The notes: generated from the sequence alone by a model not told the origin. Counted from the first letter of the stretch, positions 9,224 through 17,781 are shown. The stretch: 64,000 bases of DNA from Kordia periserrulae (GCF_003054265.1 NZ_QBKT01000002.1:310001-374000); one strand, 5' to 3'. Made by a program: numbers and translations.

Positions 9224-9266
9224 AAAAGCTTCCTTAAAATCTAAATGATTTTTTGGAAGCTTTTTT
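9224..9266 (+). terminator. Terminator after carB
   Basis: Stem AAAAGCTTCC/GGAAGCTTTT with a loop of about 21 nt, then a T-run. It is the first strong hairpin after the carB stop. Confidence 0.7.
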
Positions 9267-9646
9267 CGGTTTCGTGCGTATGATTCTCAAAAAAGTAAAG
9301 CATCTTTCTTCAAAAAGCAGCGGAGGTTTTCATCAAAACCTCCGTAGGTTTTGGTCATTTCCTCAGCAGCTTTTGGGTAAAACTTCAGTAGGTTTTTTTA
9401 AGGTCATTTTTGGGTTGAAATTTGGGCTGATTTTTTAAGTTTTTTATGTCCTAAATGCTATTTTTTTTATCATTTTACGGGAAACCACATTGTTAGTTAG
9501 TACTATTTGGGTTACATTTAAAGAAAATATAGTAAAGGGTTTTAATTAAAGGGTTGTTTATTTAATATGAGTTTTACCAAAAAAAGAATTTTATCTTTTT
9601 AAATAAATATTTATCACGATTAAAACCACACAACGATAACCTAATA
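9267..9646. other. Non-coding gap before the ATPase island
   Basis: No credible gene. A perfect inverted repeat CGGAGGTTTT/AAAACCTCCG with a 4 nt loop lies at 9321-9344, followed by G/T-rich sequence. The last 150 nt are very AT-rich with a short direct repeat TAAAGGGTT (about 9533 and 9548). No consensus promoter for the ATPase was recognised. Confidence 0.6.
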
Positions 9647-11119
9647 ATGGACAATAAAGAATTAAACAAATTAATAACTTATTTAGAAGAAAATACACGT
9701 GCTGATAAAGTTTCAGGGATTGAATTTATTGACCCAAGAAATTTTAAAGAAAAAGTTAGAGGTAAGCAGAACTATGTTGTTTTTGGTCGTAGGGGAGCTG
9801 GAAAGAGTACACTTCTCAAGACTTTGAACAAATATGATAAGTCTTTGACAATATATGTTAATCTTGAAGATTATAAAGACATTACTTTTCCAAATATAAT
9901 AATAAAAGTTCTTGTAACTTTTTATAGAGAGATTTCAAGAAAGTTGAATAATGAAAAGTCTTTTTTTAAGAAACGAAATTATTTTAAAACTCGAAAGCTT
10001 GTCACTAAAATAAAAAAACATGTTTTAAGTCTAAATACTAAACTTGTTGAGCCAGATAGCTATAAAGAAAGAAAAAAACAAACTAAGAAATCATCTAGTG
10101 AGGATTCTGTTGGAGCATCAACAAACCCTATATCCGTAAAATCAATGTATTCTTCGTCTCTTGAATTTGAGTCTGAGTACTCATGGGAAATTGATAAATT
10201 AAACGAGCTTAAAACCTCTATTGATTTCAATAAAAATATAATAAATGAAATAGTTCAATTCACAGGAAGACAATTAATACTTATACTTGATGACTTCTAT
10301 TTTATTCCAAGGGATATACAACCTTTTCTTCTTGACTATTTCCACAGACTATCAAAATCAAATGACTTTTATTTAAAAATAGGTACAATAAAACATCGTT
10401 CACATTTATATTTTCAAAGTAATAAAAGTTATATTGGTATGGAATTGAATGCAGATGTATACGACATTGATTTAGATTATACTTTAGATAAATGGAATGA
10501 GTTAAAAAAATTTAAAAGAAAATTATTAGATACTGCTATTAATTCATCAGGAGCTAAGTTTGACATTGATTCAGTTTTTAATGAACAAAGTTTTAACCAG
10601 CTATGTATTGCATCTGGAGGAGTGCCTAGGGATTTTTTAGTTCTATTTATTAAGAGTTGCCAATTAATCAATGAGAATAAGATGCGAATAACTGTTCCGG
10701 AAGTTCGAGAAATAGCAATACAAAATTTCATTAACAAGAAAAACGCGCTAGCAAAAGATTCAACGGATGAAAGTAATATTTTAGAATTGTATATTAACTA
10801 TTTGAGAGACTTTGTTTTCAAGCAACGAAGAACAAATGTTTTTCTTATTGAAAATGATAGTCTTAATAAAAATGATAAAATTAAAAATGTAATAAGGGAA
10901 TTAGTGGATTTGAGATTTATTCACATAATTGATAATAATACAAGTGCTGCTCCATCAGATGGTAAAAGGTATTCTGCTTATTTGCTTGATGTAAGTCTTT
11001 ATGATAATGGACGACCTCGAAATTTTAAGGAAGTCGAGCCAGATATTCAAACTAATAGACAAGGGGTAAGAGGTGCTCCAAGAGTAACTACAAACAAGTT
11101 AAATGAATTACATTTATAG
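9647..11119 (+). CDS. Orphan P-loop ATPase, function unknown
   Basis: 490 residues. A clear Walker A, GRRGAGKST, lies at 47-55 and a Walker B, LILILDD, at about 210-216, in the arrangement of STAND/ORC-like AAA+ ATPases. A Lys/Ser-rich insert (about 105-170) separates them. The C-terminal half (about 285-460) is helical, with a likely winged-helix segment ending RFIHIIDN. The codons are visibly richer in A/T than in the neighbouring housekeeping genes, and the gene sits between carB and repeat-rich DNA, suggesting acquisition. No nuclease, protease or transmembrane domain is visible. A defence role or a partner of the next protein is possible but unproven. Confidence 0.85.
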   Translation: MDNKELNKLITYLEENTRADKVSGIEFIDPRNFKEKVRGKQNYVVFGRRGAGKSTLLKTLNKYDKSLTIYVNLEDYKDITFPNIIIKVLVTFYREISRKLNNEKSFFKKRNYFKTRKLVTKIKKHVLSLNTKLVEPDSYKERKKQTKKSSSEDSVGASTNPISVKSMYSSSLEFESEYSWEIDKLNELKTSIDFNKNIINEIVQFTGRQLILILDDFYFIPRDIQPFLLDYFHRLSKSNDFYLKIGTIKHRSHLYFQSNKSYIGMELNADVYDIDLDYTLDKWNELKKFKRKLLDTAINSSGAKFDIDSVFNEQSFNQLCIASGGVPRDFLVLFIKSCQLINENKMRITVPEVREIAIQNFINKKNALAKDSTDESNILELYINYLRDFVFKQRRTNVFLIENDSLNKNDKIKNVIRELVDLRFIHIIDNNTSAAPSDGKRYSAYLLDVSLYDNGRPRNFKEVEPDIQTNRQGVRGAPRVTTNKLNELHL

Positions 11120-11276
11120 AAAAATAAAATAAGCGTAAAGTTTCTACAGTTAGTTTCATGCTCTCGTCAACTTCTGAAAATTCTCTGAGATTTTAAGTTT
11201 GGTTTGTAATTGTAAAGTTGAGTGTTAGTTTACGTAAGTTCTCATTACCTAAACCTTAATATCTAATTTAATATAA

Positions 11277-11780
11277 ATGAAATTCGAACCTAAAAAATTT
11301 TCCGAGAGCATTGAGTTAACATACGTGACCAATTATGGAGCTGAAGTTGGAGAAGTTTTTTGTGAAATAATTGATAGAGATAAAAATGAAACTGATTTTA
11401 GTAATTTCAAAAGCGCAATCAAAAAATCAAACTTTTTTGATATAGAGAAAGTTAATTTTGACTCTTTAAAAACAATTGATTTTGATTTTGCAAGAAGAGC
11501 TATAATATCATCCATAATTAAAGAATGTAAGTATAACGAACATTTCATGGATTGGAATGAGGGAAGTAAATATGCTATGTCATTCTTAAACGAGTTTGAC
11601 GACATTGAGAAAATTTACACAAACTCATATTGGGAAGTTTTTTTTGATGACAATTTACATGAAGATGAACTTGACATGACTGGTTGGGACAATTTTAGTC
11701 AAGGTTATTGGTATGATTATGGTTTTTTAATTGTGTCTGCTGAAAAAATAGGAATCATTTGGTTTGGAGATGAGAGTTAA
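11277..11780 (+). CDS. Hypothetical acidic protein beside the ATPase
   Basis: 167 residues, acidic, without signal peptide or membrane helix. The C-terminal part is rich in aromatic and acidic residues (DMTGWDNFSQGYWYDYGF). I do not recognise a family. It lies 157 nt after the ATPase on the same strand and shares its AT-rich codon usage, so the two may have arrived together. The ATG at 11277 follows an A/T-rich stretch without a strong ribosome binding site, as is common in Bacteroidota. Confidence 0.72.
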   Translation: MKFEPKKFSESIELTYVTNYGAEVGEVFCEIIDRDKNETDFSNFKSAIKKSNFFDIEKVNFDSLKTIDFDFARRAIISSIIKECKYNEHFMDWNEGSKYAMSFLNEFDDIEKIYTNSYWEVFFDDNLHEDELDMTGWDNFSQGYWYDYGFLIVSAEKIGIIWFGDES

Positions 11781-12094
11781 AGCTACCCACAACAGTATAT
11801 AAAGGCAAATAGAACGGATTCTATCATGTACTGACTGTTTAAAAGTTTTTTTCAAAGCAATTTTTAAAATAAAAAAGGTAGCAGATATGGTTTACTGTAT
11901 TTATTTGTTCTAGCCGGCATCCAAAACCTTCAATCATTAAATCTTTAAATCCTTGAATTGAGCGTAGCAATTCCCGCCAACACGGGATTACTAAAACGAG
12001 TTCTTAACTGTATCTATACGCAATCATCAAAAAAAAAGTATTAGGAAAAACAATCAAAATTTCGGATATTTAAAAAGTTAAAGATTAGAAGAAT
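11781..12094. repeat. Repeat-bearing non-coding gap upstream of the toxin-antitoxin pair
   Basis: No gene. From about 11928 there is a tract CCTTCAATCATTAAATC, then a TTTAAATCCTTGAATTGAGCG block and a hairpin ATTCCCGCCAACACGGGAT. The same order, diverged, recurs downstream of the pair at about 12868-12916 and 13020-13038, so the toxin-antitoxin genes are bracketed by related repeats. Confidence 0.6.
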
Positions 12095-12337
12095 ATGGCG
12101 ACAGTTGATAAAATCAGAAGCGGATTAATTGATAAAATATTATCTATAAAAAATAAAGATGTGTTATTGGCACTTGACAATATGATTTCTTCAACTTCTG
12201 CTGAAACTGAAATTATAGAGTTAACAAAAGAGCAAAAACAAATGCTCGAAATGAGTGAAGCGGATATAGAAAACGGACGACTTATTTCTCAAGAAGCAAT
12301 GGATAAAAGAAATCTTGAATGGCTGAACGGATTGTAA
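12095..12337 (+). CDS. Antitoxin of a type II toxin-antitoxin pair
   Basis: 80 residues, small and helical, with an acidic C-terminal half (EQKQMLEMSEADIENGRLIS) of the kind that wraps the toxin. The N-terminal MATVDKIRSGLIDKIL segment resembles short Bacteroidota antitoxins paired with RelE/ParE toxins. It overlaps the toxin gene by 19 nt in a different frame, the usual antitoxin-first arrangement. No classical ribbon-helix-helix is obvious, so the DNA-binding mode is uncertain. Confidence 0.85.
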   Translation: MATVDKIRSGLIDKILSIKNKDVLLALDNMISSTSAETEIIELTKEQKQMLEMSEADIENGRLISQEAMDKRNLEWLNGL

Positions 12338-12636
12338 AATGGACACGTACAGCTGATATTCAATACATAGGAGTTCTTGAATACTGGGCGAAAAGAAATA
12401 AATCGACTGTCTACTCCAAAAAGCTTATCAAATTAATAACAGAACGGACTAAACAAATTGGAAAATCTCCTTTTATCTATAAATCAGTAGATTTTGAAGG
12501 AACAAGAGTTGCTTCCCTTGGAAATTTTAGCATTTTTTACAAAGTAACAGATGATGAAATCATAATCACTTCGTTTTGGGATAACCGTCAAGATCCAAAA
12601 AAGCTTTTACAGATTTTAAACGAGAAAAATAAATAA
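12319..12636 (+). CDS. RelE/ParE-family toxin
   Basis: 105 residues. The KWTRTADIQYIGVLEYWAKRN opening and the later SLGNFSIFYKVTDDEIIITSFWDNRQDPKKL segment are typical of the RelE/ParE superfamily: beta strands ending with a conserved F/W-D-x-R-Q-DP-x-K-L tail. Members are either mRNA interferases or gyrase inhibitors; the sequence alone does not decide. It overlaps the antitoxin and should be translationally coupled to it. The pair is probably mobile or recently gained given the flanking repeats. Confidence 0.9.
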   Translation: MAERIVKWTRTADIQYIGVLEYWAKRNKSTVYSKKLIKLITERTKQIGKSPFIYKSVDFEGTRVASLGNFSIFYKVTDDEIIITSFWDNRQDPKKLLQILNEKNK

Positions 12637-12693
12637 CGTGAGTTCAACTTAAGAAATCACTTTATAATTCATAAATAGCTGATAAATAGATAA

Positions 12694-12770
12694 TTGTCAG
12701 TTCGAGCGCAGTCGAGAACAGCTAAGAATTGATAATTTCAAAGGAATCTCGACTGCGCTCGATTTGACAT
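12694..12770. repeat. Inverted pair of TCGAGCGCAGTCGAGA elements
   Basis: TTGTCAGTTCGAGCGCAGTC (12694 onward) and its near-complement ending GCGCTCGATTTGACA (to 12769) face each other across about 30 nt. The RNA would fold into a stem of more than 20 bp. It may serve as a terminator for the toxin-antitoxin transcript, though no T-run follows. Confidence 0.7.
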
Positions 12771-13043
12771 TAAGTATAATCTATTAGTAATCAGTTAGGT
12801 AATAAAATAGTTATATCGAACTCACGTTAAATAGTATATTTTTCAAGTAGCTAAAAACCAAAAACCAAAAACCTTAAATCTTTAAATCCTTAAATTGAGC
12901 GAAAGCGAAGCTATTCAATTTGAAAATATAGCAATGTATCAATTACTTTCAAAAACTTAAAAGGCAAAGCCGCGTCTAATATCTAAAGCAAAGCGGGTCT
13001 AAATATCTATAGCGAAGAGATTCCCGCCTACGCGGGAACAGGT
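12771..13043. repeat. Degenerate repeat tract between toxin gene and btuC
   Basis: No gene. It contains an AAAAACCAAAAACCAAAAACC run (about 12853), a TTTAAATCCTTAAATTGAGCG block, two related GCAAAGC..GTCTAA(T)ATCT units (about 12962 and 12987) and a hairpin TTCCCGC-CTAC-GCGGGAA at 13021-13038. The last lies just beyond the btuC stop and could end the btuF-btuC transcript. Confidence 0.6.
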
Positions 13044-14075
13044 TCAAAATATCATCTTCCGTTTCCGTACCAACAACCAAATCACCACAGGCGCACCAAT
13101 CATGGACGTAATGGCATTGATAGGTAAGGTAATATCACTAAACGGTACTTGTGCGATGCTGTCGCAAATCAGCATTAAAATGCCGCCAATAAGGCAAACG
13201 CTTGGCACTAAAATTTTATGATTCGTTGTATTGAAGAATAATCGTGTAATGTGCGGAATTGCCAAGCCGATAAAAGCAATCGGTCCGACGAAGGCGGTAC
13301 AACTTCCAGCTAACAAACTTGTCGCAATAATGATGGTATAACGTGCTTTTTTAATATCAATTCCCAAGCTGCGTGCATAGTTTTCGCCTAATAAAAAAGC
13401 ATTCAACGATTTGATGGAAAGCACACTCAACAACGTTCCAGACACAATTAAACTTGCTAAAATCCCGAGTTCTTCCCACGTCAGACTGCCCAATGAACCT
13501 AAGGTCCACATCATAAACTGTTTTAACTCTTCGGCATCGCTAAAATAGGTGAGAACACTTACAATGGCAGCGGTAATGCTCCCAAACATCAATCCGATGA
13601 TGAGAATAGACATGGTATCTTTGACACGCGACGATACAATCATGACGGTCAACAATACTAAAAAACTTCCCAAACTTGCCGCAATCACTAAACTATAACT
13701 TGATAACAACAACGTTCCCATAAAGCCACCAAAAACAGAGGCGCCCATAATCAACAGCGCAACGCCCAAACTTGCTCCAGAACTCAACCCCAATACAAAA
13801 GGTCCTGATAATGGATTTCGAAACAAGGTTTGCATCAATAAACCACTTAGTGATAAACCAAAACCGACTAAAATAGCAGTGATTGCTTTTGGTAATCGGA
13901 TATCTAGCACGGTAATTCTCCAGGTTTCTTTTTCAATGTCACCACCTGTAAATGCAGCAAAAATACCTTCTAGCGAAATGGAAACCGAACCCAAACTAAT
14001 GTTCATCAAAAAACAACCAATCAACACTATAATAAGGATGATAAAGGTGAATTTATATGTTTTCTCGCTAGCCAA
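13044..14075 (-). CDS. btuC: Cobalamin ABC transporter permease, FecCD/BtuC family
   Basis: 343 residues with about nine to ten membrane helices and FecCD family signatures: NISLGSVSIS near the start, LLMQTLFRNPLSGPFVLGLSSGAS and the cytoplasmic loop GPIAFIGLAIPHITRL that contacts the ATPase. The start codon is TTG at 14075. It directly abuts the TAA of btuF, which lies in the same reading frame, so no earlier start is possible, and the next ATG would cut into the first helix. Assigned to cobalamin rather than iron because the operon is divergent from a cobalamin riboswitch and btuB. No ATPase gene follows. Confidence 0.85.
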   Translation of the reverse strand: MASEKTYKFTFIILIIVLIGCFLMNISLGSVSISLEGIFAAFTGGDIEKETWRITVLDIRLPKAITAILVGFGLSLSGLLMQTLFRNPLSGPFVLGLSSGASLGVALLIMGASVFGGFMGTLLLSSYSLVIAASLGSFLVLLTVMIVSSRVKDTMSILIIGLMFGSITAAIVSVLTYFSDAEELKQFMMWTLGSLGSLTWEELGILASLIVSGTLLSVLSIKSLNAFLLGENYARSLGIDIKKARYTIIIATSLLAGSCTAFVGPIAFIGLAIPHITRLFFNTTNHKILVPSVCLIGGILMLICDSIAQVPFSDITLPINAITSMIGAPVVIWLLVRKRKMIF

Positions 14076-15251
14076 TTACTGCAAAGGTTTAAAAAAGAAC
14101 GGTTGATATTCAGGTAAAATTTCTGGGTGAACCGCTTTGATGATATCTTTTAATACAATATCTGGTCGTATCGGCGCCAATTCATAATAGAGCATTCCGC
14201 CAGTGTCACCCACCGTGTTCGCGGCACTGTAAATTTTCTTATCGGTAAACGGCTTAAATTTCGAGTACAAACCATTCGCATTTTCCAACGCGACGTAGGT
14301 TTTGTAACTTCCTGGACCAATCCAAACATCGGCATCTGCGGCTTTGTCCAACACCGTTTCAATATTCAACGATAAACTTCCGGTGCCTTTAGAATCTGCC
14401 CAAATATAATGGGCGTTTGCATCTTTTAAATACTGCGCTTGAAAACTTTCGCCCGCAGGCATATACCAAACATCTTTAAATAACGAACCTGACAAAACGC
14501 TAGGTTTCTTCGTAGTTTTTTGAGCGAGTTGTTCTGCTTCTACATAGTTTTTTTCTATCGAATTGAAGACTTCGGTGGCTTTGGCTTCTTTTTGAAAAAA
14601 CGGTGCGAAAAAGTGAATCCATTCGGCTCTTCCCAACGGCGTTTCTTCGGTCCAATCGCCATTATACACCACAGGAATATTGGCTTTTTGAATGCTTTTA
14701 TAGGTCGGATTTGAATTGTTGATGGAAAAACCAATCACCAATTCAGGTTGTAAATCGATAAGTAATTCAATGTTGATTTGCTCATTGAGTCCGATGTCTT
14801 TTATTTTCTCTGCATCAATCAGCGCGCGTGTTTTTTCAGACGAAACGTATTCCGTTTGTGGAAAACCTACGAGTGTTTCTTCAACGCCCAACATCTCCAA
14901 AATAGGAATGTGTGTGGTAGAGGTTACCACAATTCGCTCCACAGGCGTCAACACAATCGCGTCGTAGGCATCTTTCATAAGTGTGATGGAAGCTACTTTT
15001 TCTCTTGGAATGAGTGCGTAGGTAAAATCTTTTTTGGCATTTGGCCACGGCGAAAATACTTTTATCAGCGTAATATCTCCATTTTTTTCCACCGAAAACT
15101 TTTTAGCATGACGTAAATTTTCGGTAGTTGAAGTCGCTTCTTGCGGAGTAGGAAGTGGCTGATTATTAACTTTTTTCTGTTCGTTCTTACAGGAAAAACA
15201 ACAGAGAAAAATCGTAAAAAAGACACAAAAAACAGGATTGATAGCTCGCAT
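14076..15251 (-). CDS. btuF: Cobalamin ABC transporter substrate-binding lipoprotein
   Basis: 391 residues from the ATG at 15251. An upstream in-frame ATG at 15353 would add 34 basic residues before the signal peptide, so it is less likely. Lipobox CFSC gives Cys21 as the lipidation site. The body matches type III periplasmic binding proteins: RIVVTSTTHIPILEMLGVEETLVGFP, then IELLIDLQPELVIGF and the linking helix. In diderms it carries cobalamin, captured after BtuB, to the BtuC permease. It reads directly into btuC, separated only by its stop codon. Confidence 0.82.
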   Translation of the reverse strand: MRAINPVFCVFFTIFLCCFSCKNEQKKVNNQPLPTPQEATSTTENLRHAKKFSVEKNGDITLIKVFSPWPNAKKDFTYALIPREKVASITLMKDAYDAIVLTPVERIVVTSTTHIPILEMLGVEETLVGFPQTEYVSSEKTRALIDAEKIKDIGLNEQINIELLIDLQPELVIGFSINNSNPTYKSIQKANIPVVYNGDWTEETPLGRAEWIHFFAPFFQKEAKATEVFNSIEKNYVEAEQLAQKTTKKPSVLSGSLFKDVWYMPAGESFQAQYLKDANAHYIWADSKGTGSLSLNIETVLDKAADADVWIGPGSYKTYVALENANGLYSKFKPFTDKKIYSAANTVGDTGGMLYYELAPIRPDIVLKDIIKAVHPEILPEYQPFFFKPLQ

Positions 15252-15373
15252 GAATAGTCGTCGTAATTTTTTCAAAAGTACTATTATTTCATCTTTTATA
15301 GCGGCAGATTCTTTAGAATGTTTATTTTTGCTGCGAATTTTGGTTTTGAGCATGCGTTATGTATGCTCGAATT

Positions 15374-15555
15374 AAAAGGGAATCAAGTGAAAAGGTAAAA
15401 AACCTTCAGTCTTGAACTGTTCCCGCAACTGTAAGCATGTGCTGAATTTGTTCAGTACTTCATTTAAAAATGAATTGCTATAACTACATGACCACTGAAT
15501 TTTCGAATTTTCGGGAAGGTATATAGCAAATTGTAAGTCAGGAGACCTGCCATTT
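15374..15555 (+). promoter_or_regulatory. Cobalamin riboswitch controlling btuB
   Basis: On the plus strand the conserved blocks occur in order: AAAAGGGAATCAAGTGAAAA (from about 15375), CTTGAACTGTTCCCGCAACTGTAAGC (about 15411-15436) and the B12 box AAGTCAGGAGACCTGCC (15535-15551). After it a hairpin CAAACTT/AAGTTTG (about 15570-15591) and an AACCCATGC segment could form the expression platform before the btuB ATG at 15636. Binding of adenosyl- or methylcobalamin is expected to repress btuB. It does not face the divergent btuF gene. Confidence 0.92.
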
Positions 15556-15635
15556 TTCACAACGAATGTCAAACTTTCGGGATAAAAGTTTGCGTATGGA
15601 AAACCCATGCTTTATTCCCATAAAACGAAAATTTA

Positions 15636-17501
15636 ATGAAAAAAACAGTACTATCTGTTAGTGCTTTGTTTTTGGCATGTACCGCTGCGTATGCACAAGA
15701 ACAAGACAAAACTGAACAACTCGATGAAGTTGTCATTTCCGATTCACGTCACGCGTTAAAACGTGAAAATTCAGGAAAAACGGTGATTAGCATTTCTAGC
15801 GAAGAAATTAAAAAGAATCGAGGACGAACCGTTGCCGAAGTGATTAATACCAAAAGCGGCATTGAAATTTTGGGAAGTAGAAGCAATGCGGGACAAAACC
15901 TAAGCTATTTTGTGCGTGGTGGAAACAATCGGCAAGTATTGATACTGATTGACGGAATTCAGGTAACGGATCCTTCTTCTATTGCGAACGATTTTGATTT
16001 GCGTTTGTTGGCGTTGGATCAAATAGAATCGATTGAAATTGTAAAAGGCGCTTCGAGTACGCTCTACGGAAGTGGTGCGGCAACAGCAGTTATCAACATC
16101 ACCATCAAAAAAGCATCTAAAGATACCATTGCATTACGTGTGAATAGTGCTTTTGGAACGAATCAATCACAAGACAATCAAGACTATAATGTGACTGATT
16201 TTTCAAATAGTGCGCGCATTGACGGAACGATTGATGAGGTAACGTATGTAGTCGGATTTGGGCATCAAGATACCGATGGTTTGTCTGCTGTCATTGGTGA
16301 AGAAAGCGATCGTTTTTCACGCATCAACACCAATGTGCGTGTAGGGTACAAATTTTCAGATGCTTTTGAAGCGAGTGTTTTCGGGACATTTGATAAACTT
16401 AAAAGCGATTATGATAATTCTTTTCCAATACAAGATGCTGAATTTGTAAGCAAGAGTGAACAATATCGTGTGGGAATTGCGCCGAAATACACGTATAAAA
16501 ATGGTAGCGTAACGATGAATGCTGCGTATACAACGATTGACAGAGAGTTTCAATCGAACTTTCCATCTACTTTTGAAGGGGAAACTGTTGCCGTTGATAT
16601 TTTTAACAAATACAACTTTAACAACAAGTTTTTTACCGTTGTAGGATTGAATTATATTGACAATCAAACAACCTTTGCAGAAATTGCATCTTCTTCTATT
16701 GTTGATCCATACATAAATGTGGTGTATGTGTCTGAATTTGGTTTGAATGTGAATGTAGGTGGACGTTTGAACAATCACAGTGAATACGGAACACATTTTA
16801 CCTATAACTTGAATCCGTCGTATCGCAGAAAATTAGGGGAAGATGGCTATGCCAAAGTTTTTGGTTCGTATAGCACGTCGTTTATCGCGCCGACGTTATC
16901 ACAATTGTTTGGGAGTTTTGGACCGAATCCGAATTTAGAACCAGAAGAAAATACCACTTTAGAAGGTGGCGTAGAAGTGCAATTGTCTAAAAAGTTACGT
17001 GTAAGCGCGGTATATTTTAATAGAGATGAAGAAAATTTTATTGATTATGTGGTTACGGATTTTAACACGTTTACGGGCGAATATCAAAATGTACAACAAG
17101 ATTTTACTGTGAATGGTGTTGAGGTAGAAGTTTTTGCCACTCCACTAGAAAATGTAACCGTAAACGCTAATTATACGTTTACAGAGAAAAAAGATGTGGA
17201 CGTGTTGCGAATTCCGAACCACAAAGCAAATTTGAATGCGAGTTATGCGTTTTCAGCAAAAACCAATGCTGGATTGACCTATCAATATACTTCTGAGCGT
17301 TTGGATACGGATTTTACAACCTTTCAAAATGTGACCTTAGATGCTTTTAATTTGTTTGGTGCGAATTTGAATCACACCTTTAACAAGCGTTGGACAGGAT
17401 TTGTCACGGTTGATAATATCTTTAATGAAGACTATACTGAAATTACAGGATTTACCACAAGAGGAATGAATGTTCGTGTTGGGTTTTCGTTGAGCCTGTA
17501 A
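15636..17501 (+). CDS. btuB: TonB-dependent vitamin B12 receptor, BtuB-type
   Basis: 621 residues: signal peptide 1-20, a TonB-box-like LDEVVISDSR (about 29-38), a plug domain to about 160 (VLILIDGIQVTDP and IEIVKGASSTLYGSGA are typical), then a 22-strand barrel of alternating hydrophobic residues ending GMNVRVGFSLSL. The length fits BtuB (about 600), shorter than siderophore or SusC receptors. The cobalamin riboswitch in its leader supports cobalamin as the substrate. It acts in the outer membrane with TonB-ExbBD energy and passes cobalamin to the divergent btuF/btuC products. Confidence 0.93.
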   Translation: MKKTVLSVSALFLACTAAYAQEQDKTEQLDEVVISDSRHALKRENSGKTVISISSEEIKKNRGRTVAEVINTKSGIEILGSRSNAGQNLSYFVRGGNNRQVLILIDGIQVTDPSSIANDFDLRLLALDQIESIEIVKGASSTLYGSGAATAVINITIKKASKDTIALRVNSAFGTNQSQDNQDYNVTDFSNSARIDGTIDEVTYVVGFGHQDTDGLSAVIGEESDRFSRINTNVRVGYKFSDAFEASVFGTFDKLKSDYDNSFPIQDAEFVSKSEQYRVGIAPKYTYKNGSVTMNAAYTTIDREFQSNFPSTFEGETVAVDIFNKYNFNNKFFTVVGLNYIDNQTTFAEIASSSIVDPYINVVYVSEFGLNVNVGGRLNNHSEYGTHFTYNLNPSYRRKLGEDGYAKVFGSYSTSFIAPTLSQLFGSFGPNPNLEPEENTTLEGGVEVQLSKKLRVSAVYFNRDEENFIDYVVTDFNTFTGEYQNVQQDFTVNGVEVEVFATPLENVTVNANYTFTEKKDVDVLRIPNHKANLNASYAFSAKTNAGLTYQYTSERLDTDFTTFQNVTLDAFNLFGANLNHTFNKRWTGFVTVDNIFNEDYTEITGFTTRGMNVRVGFSLSL

Positions 17502-17559
17502 GTTTAACGTCAGTTCGATGTAATTTTTAATATCCATTTGACTTTGAATGATTTACGCT

Positions 17560-17658
17560 AAATGTCAAATCGAGCATTATTGCAGATACCAAGTGTAGCT
17601 TTTGAGATTCAATCGAAATTTTAGTTTTCTAACTCTTCTCGACTGCGCTCGAACGGAC
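17560..17658. repeat. Paired TGTCAAATCGAGC / CTCGACTGCGCTCGA elements
   Basis: AATGTCAAATCGAGC (about 17560) faces CTTCTCGACTGCGCTCGAACGGACA (about 17634-17658), another instance of the dispersed element seen at 9188 and 12694, here with a wider, diverged spacer. A further partial copy GTCAGTTCGATG starts at 17510 just after btuB. Confidence 0.6.
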
Positions 17659-17679
17659 AAATGTTTATTTACCTGTAAA

Positions 17680-17724
17680 TAAAGATAAAAAAGAAGCTGC
17701 TTCATAGCATATTGAAGCAGCTTC
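17680..17724 (-). terminator. Terminator of the S41 protease gene
   Basis: Perfect 12 bp stem GAAGCTGCTTCA/TGAAGCAGCTTC (17693-17724) with an 8 nt loop. On the minus strand it is followed by TTTTTTATC. It lies 57 nt beyond the protease stop. Confidence 0.8.
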
Positions 17725-17781
17725 TACACTAGTTTTACGAGTAAAATATCGCTCACTATGTAAGTGAACGATAGCAATAAA

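Noticed and set aside
9321-9344. CGGAGGTTTT hairpin as a terminator or attenuator
   Set aside because: There is no T-run and it is 55 nt beyond a better terminator; left as a structural note only.
9253-9438. 61-codon plus-strand ORF after carB
   Set aside because: It starts within the carB terminator region, spans an inverted repeat and has a low-complexity Phe/Lys/Ser composition.
15372-15608. 78-codon minus-strand ORF upstream of btuB
   Set aside because: It lies wholly within the cobalamin riboswitch and its expression platform on the other strand.
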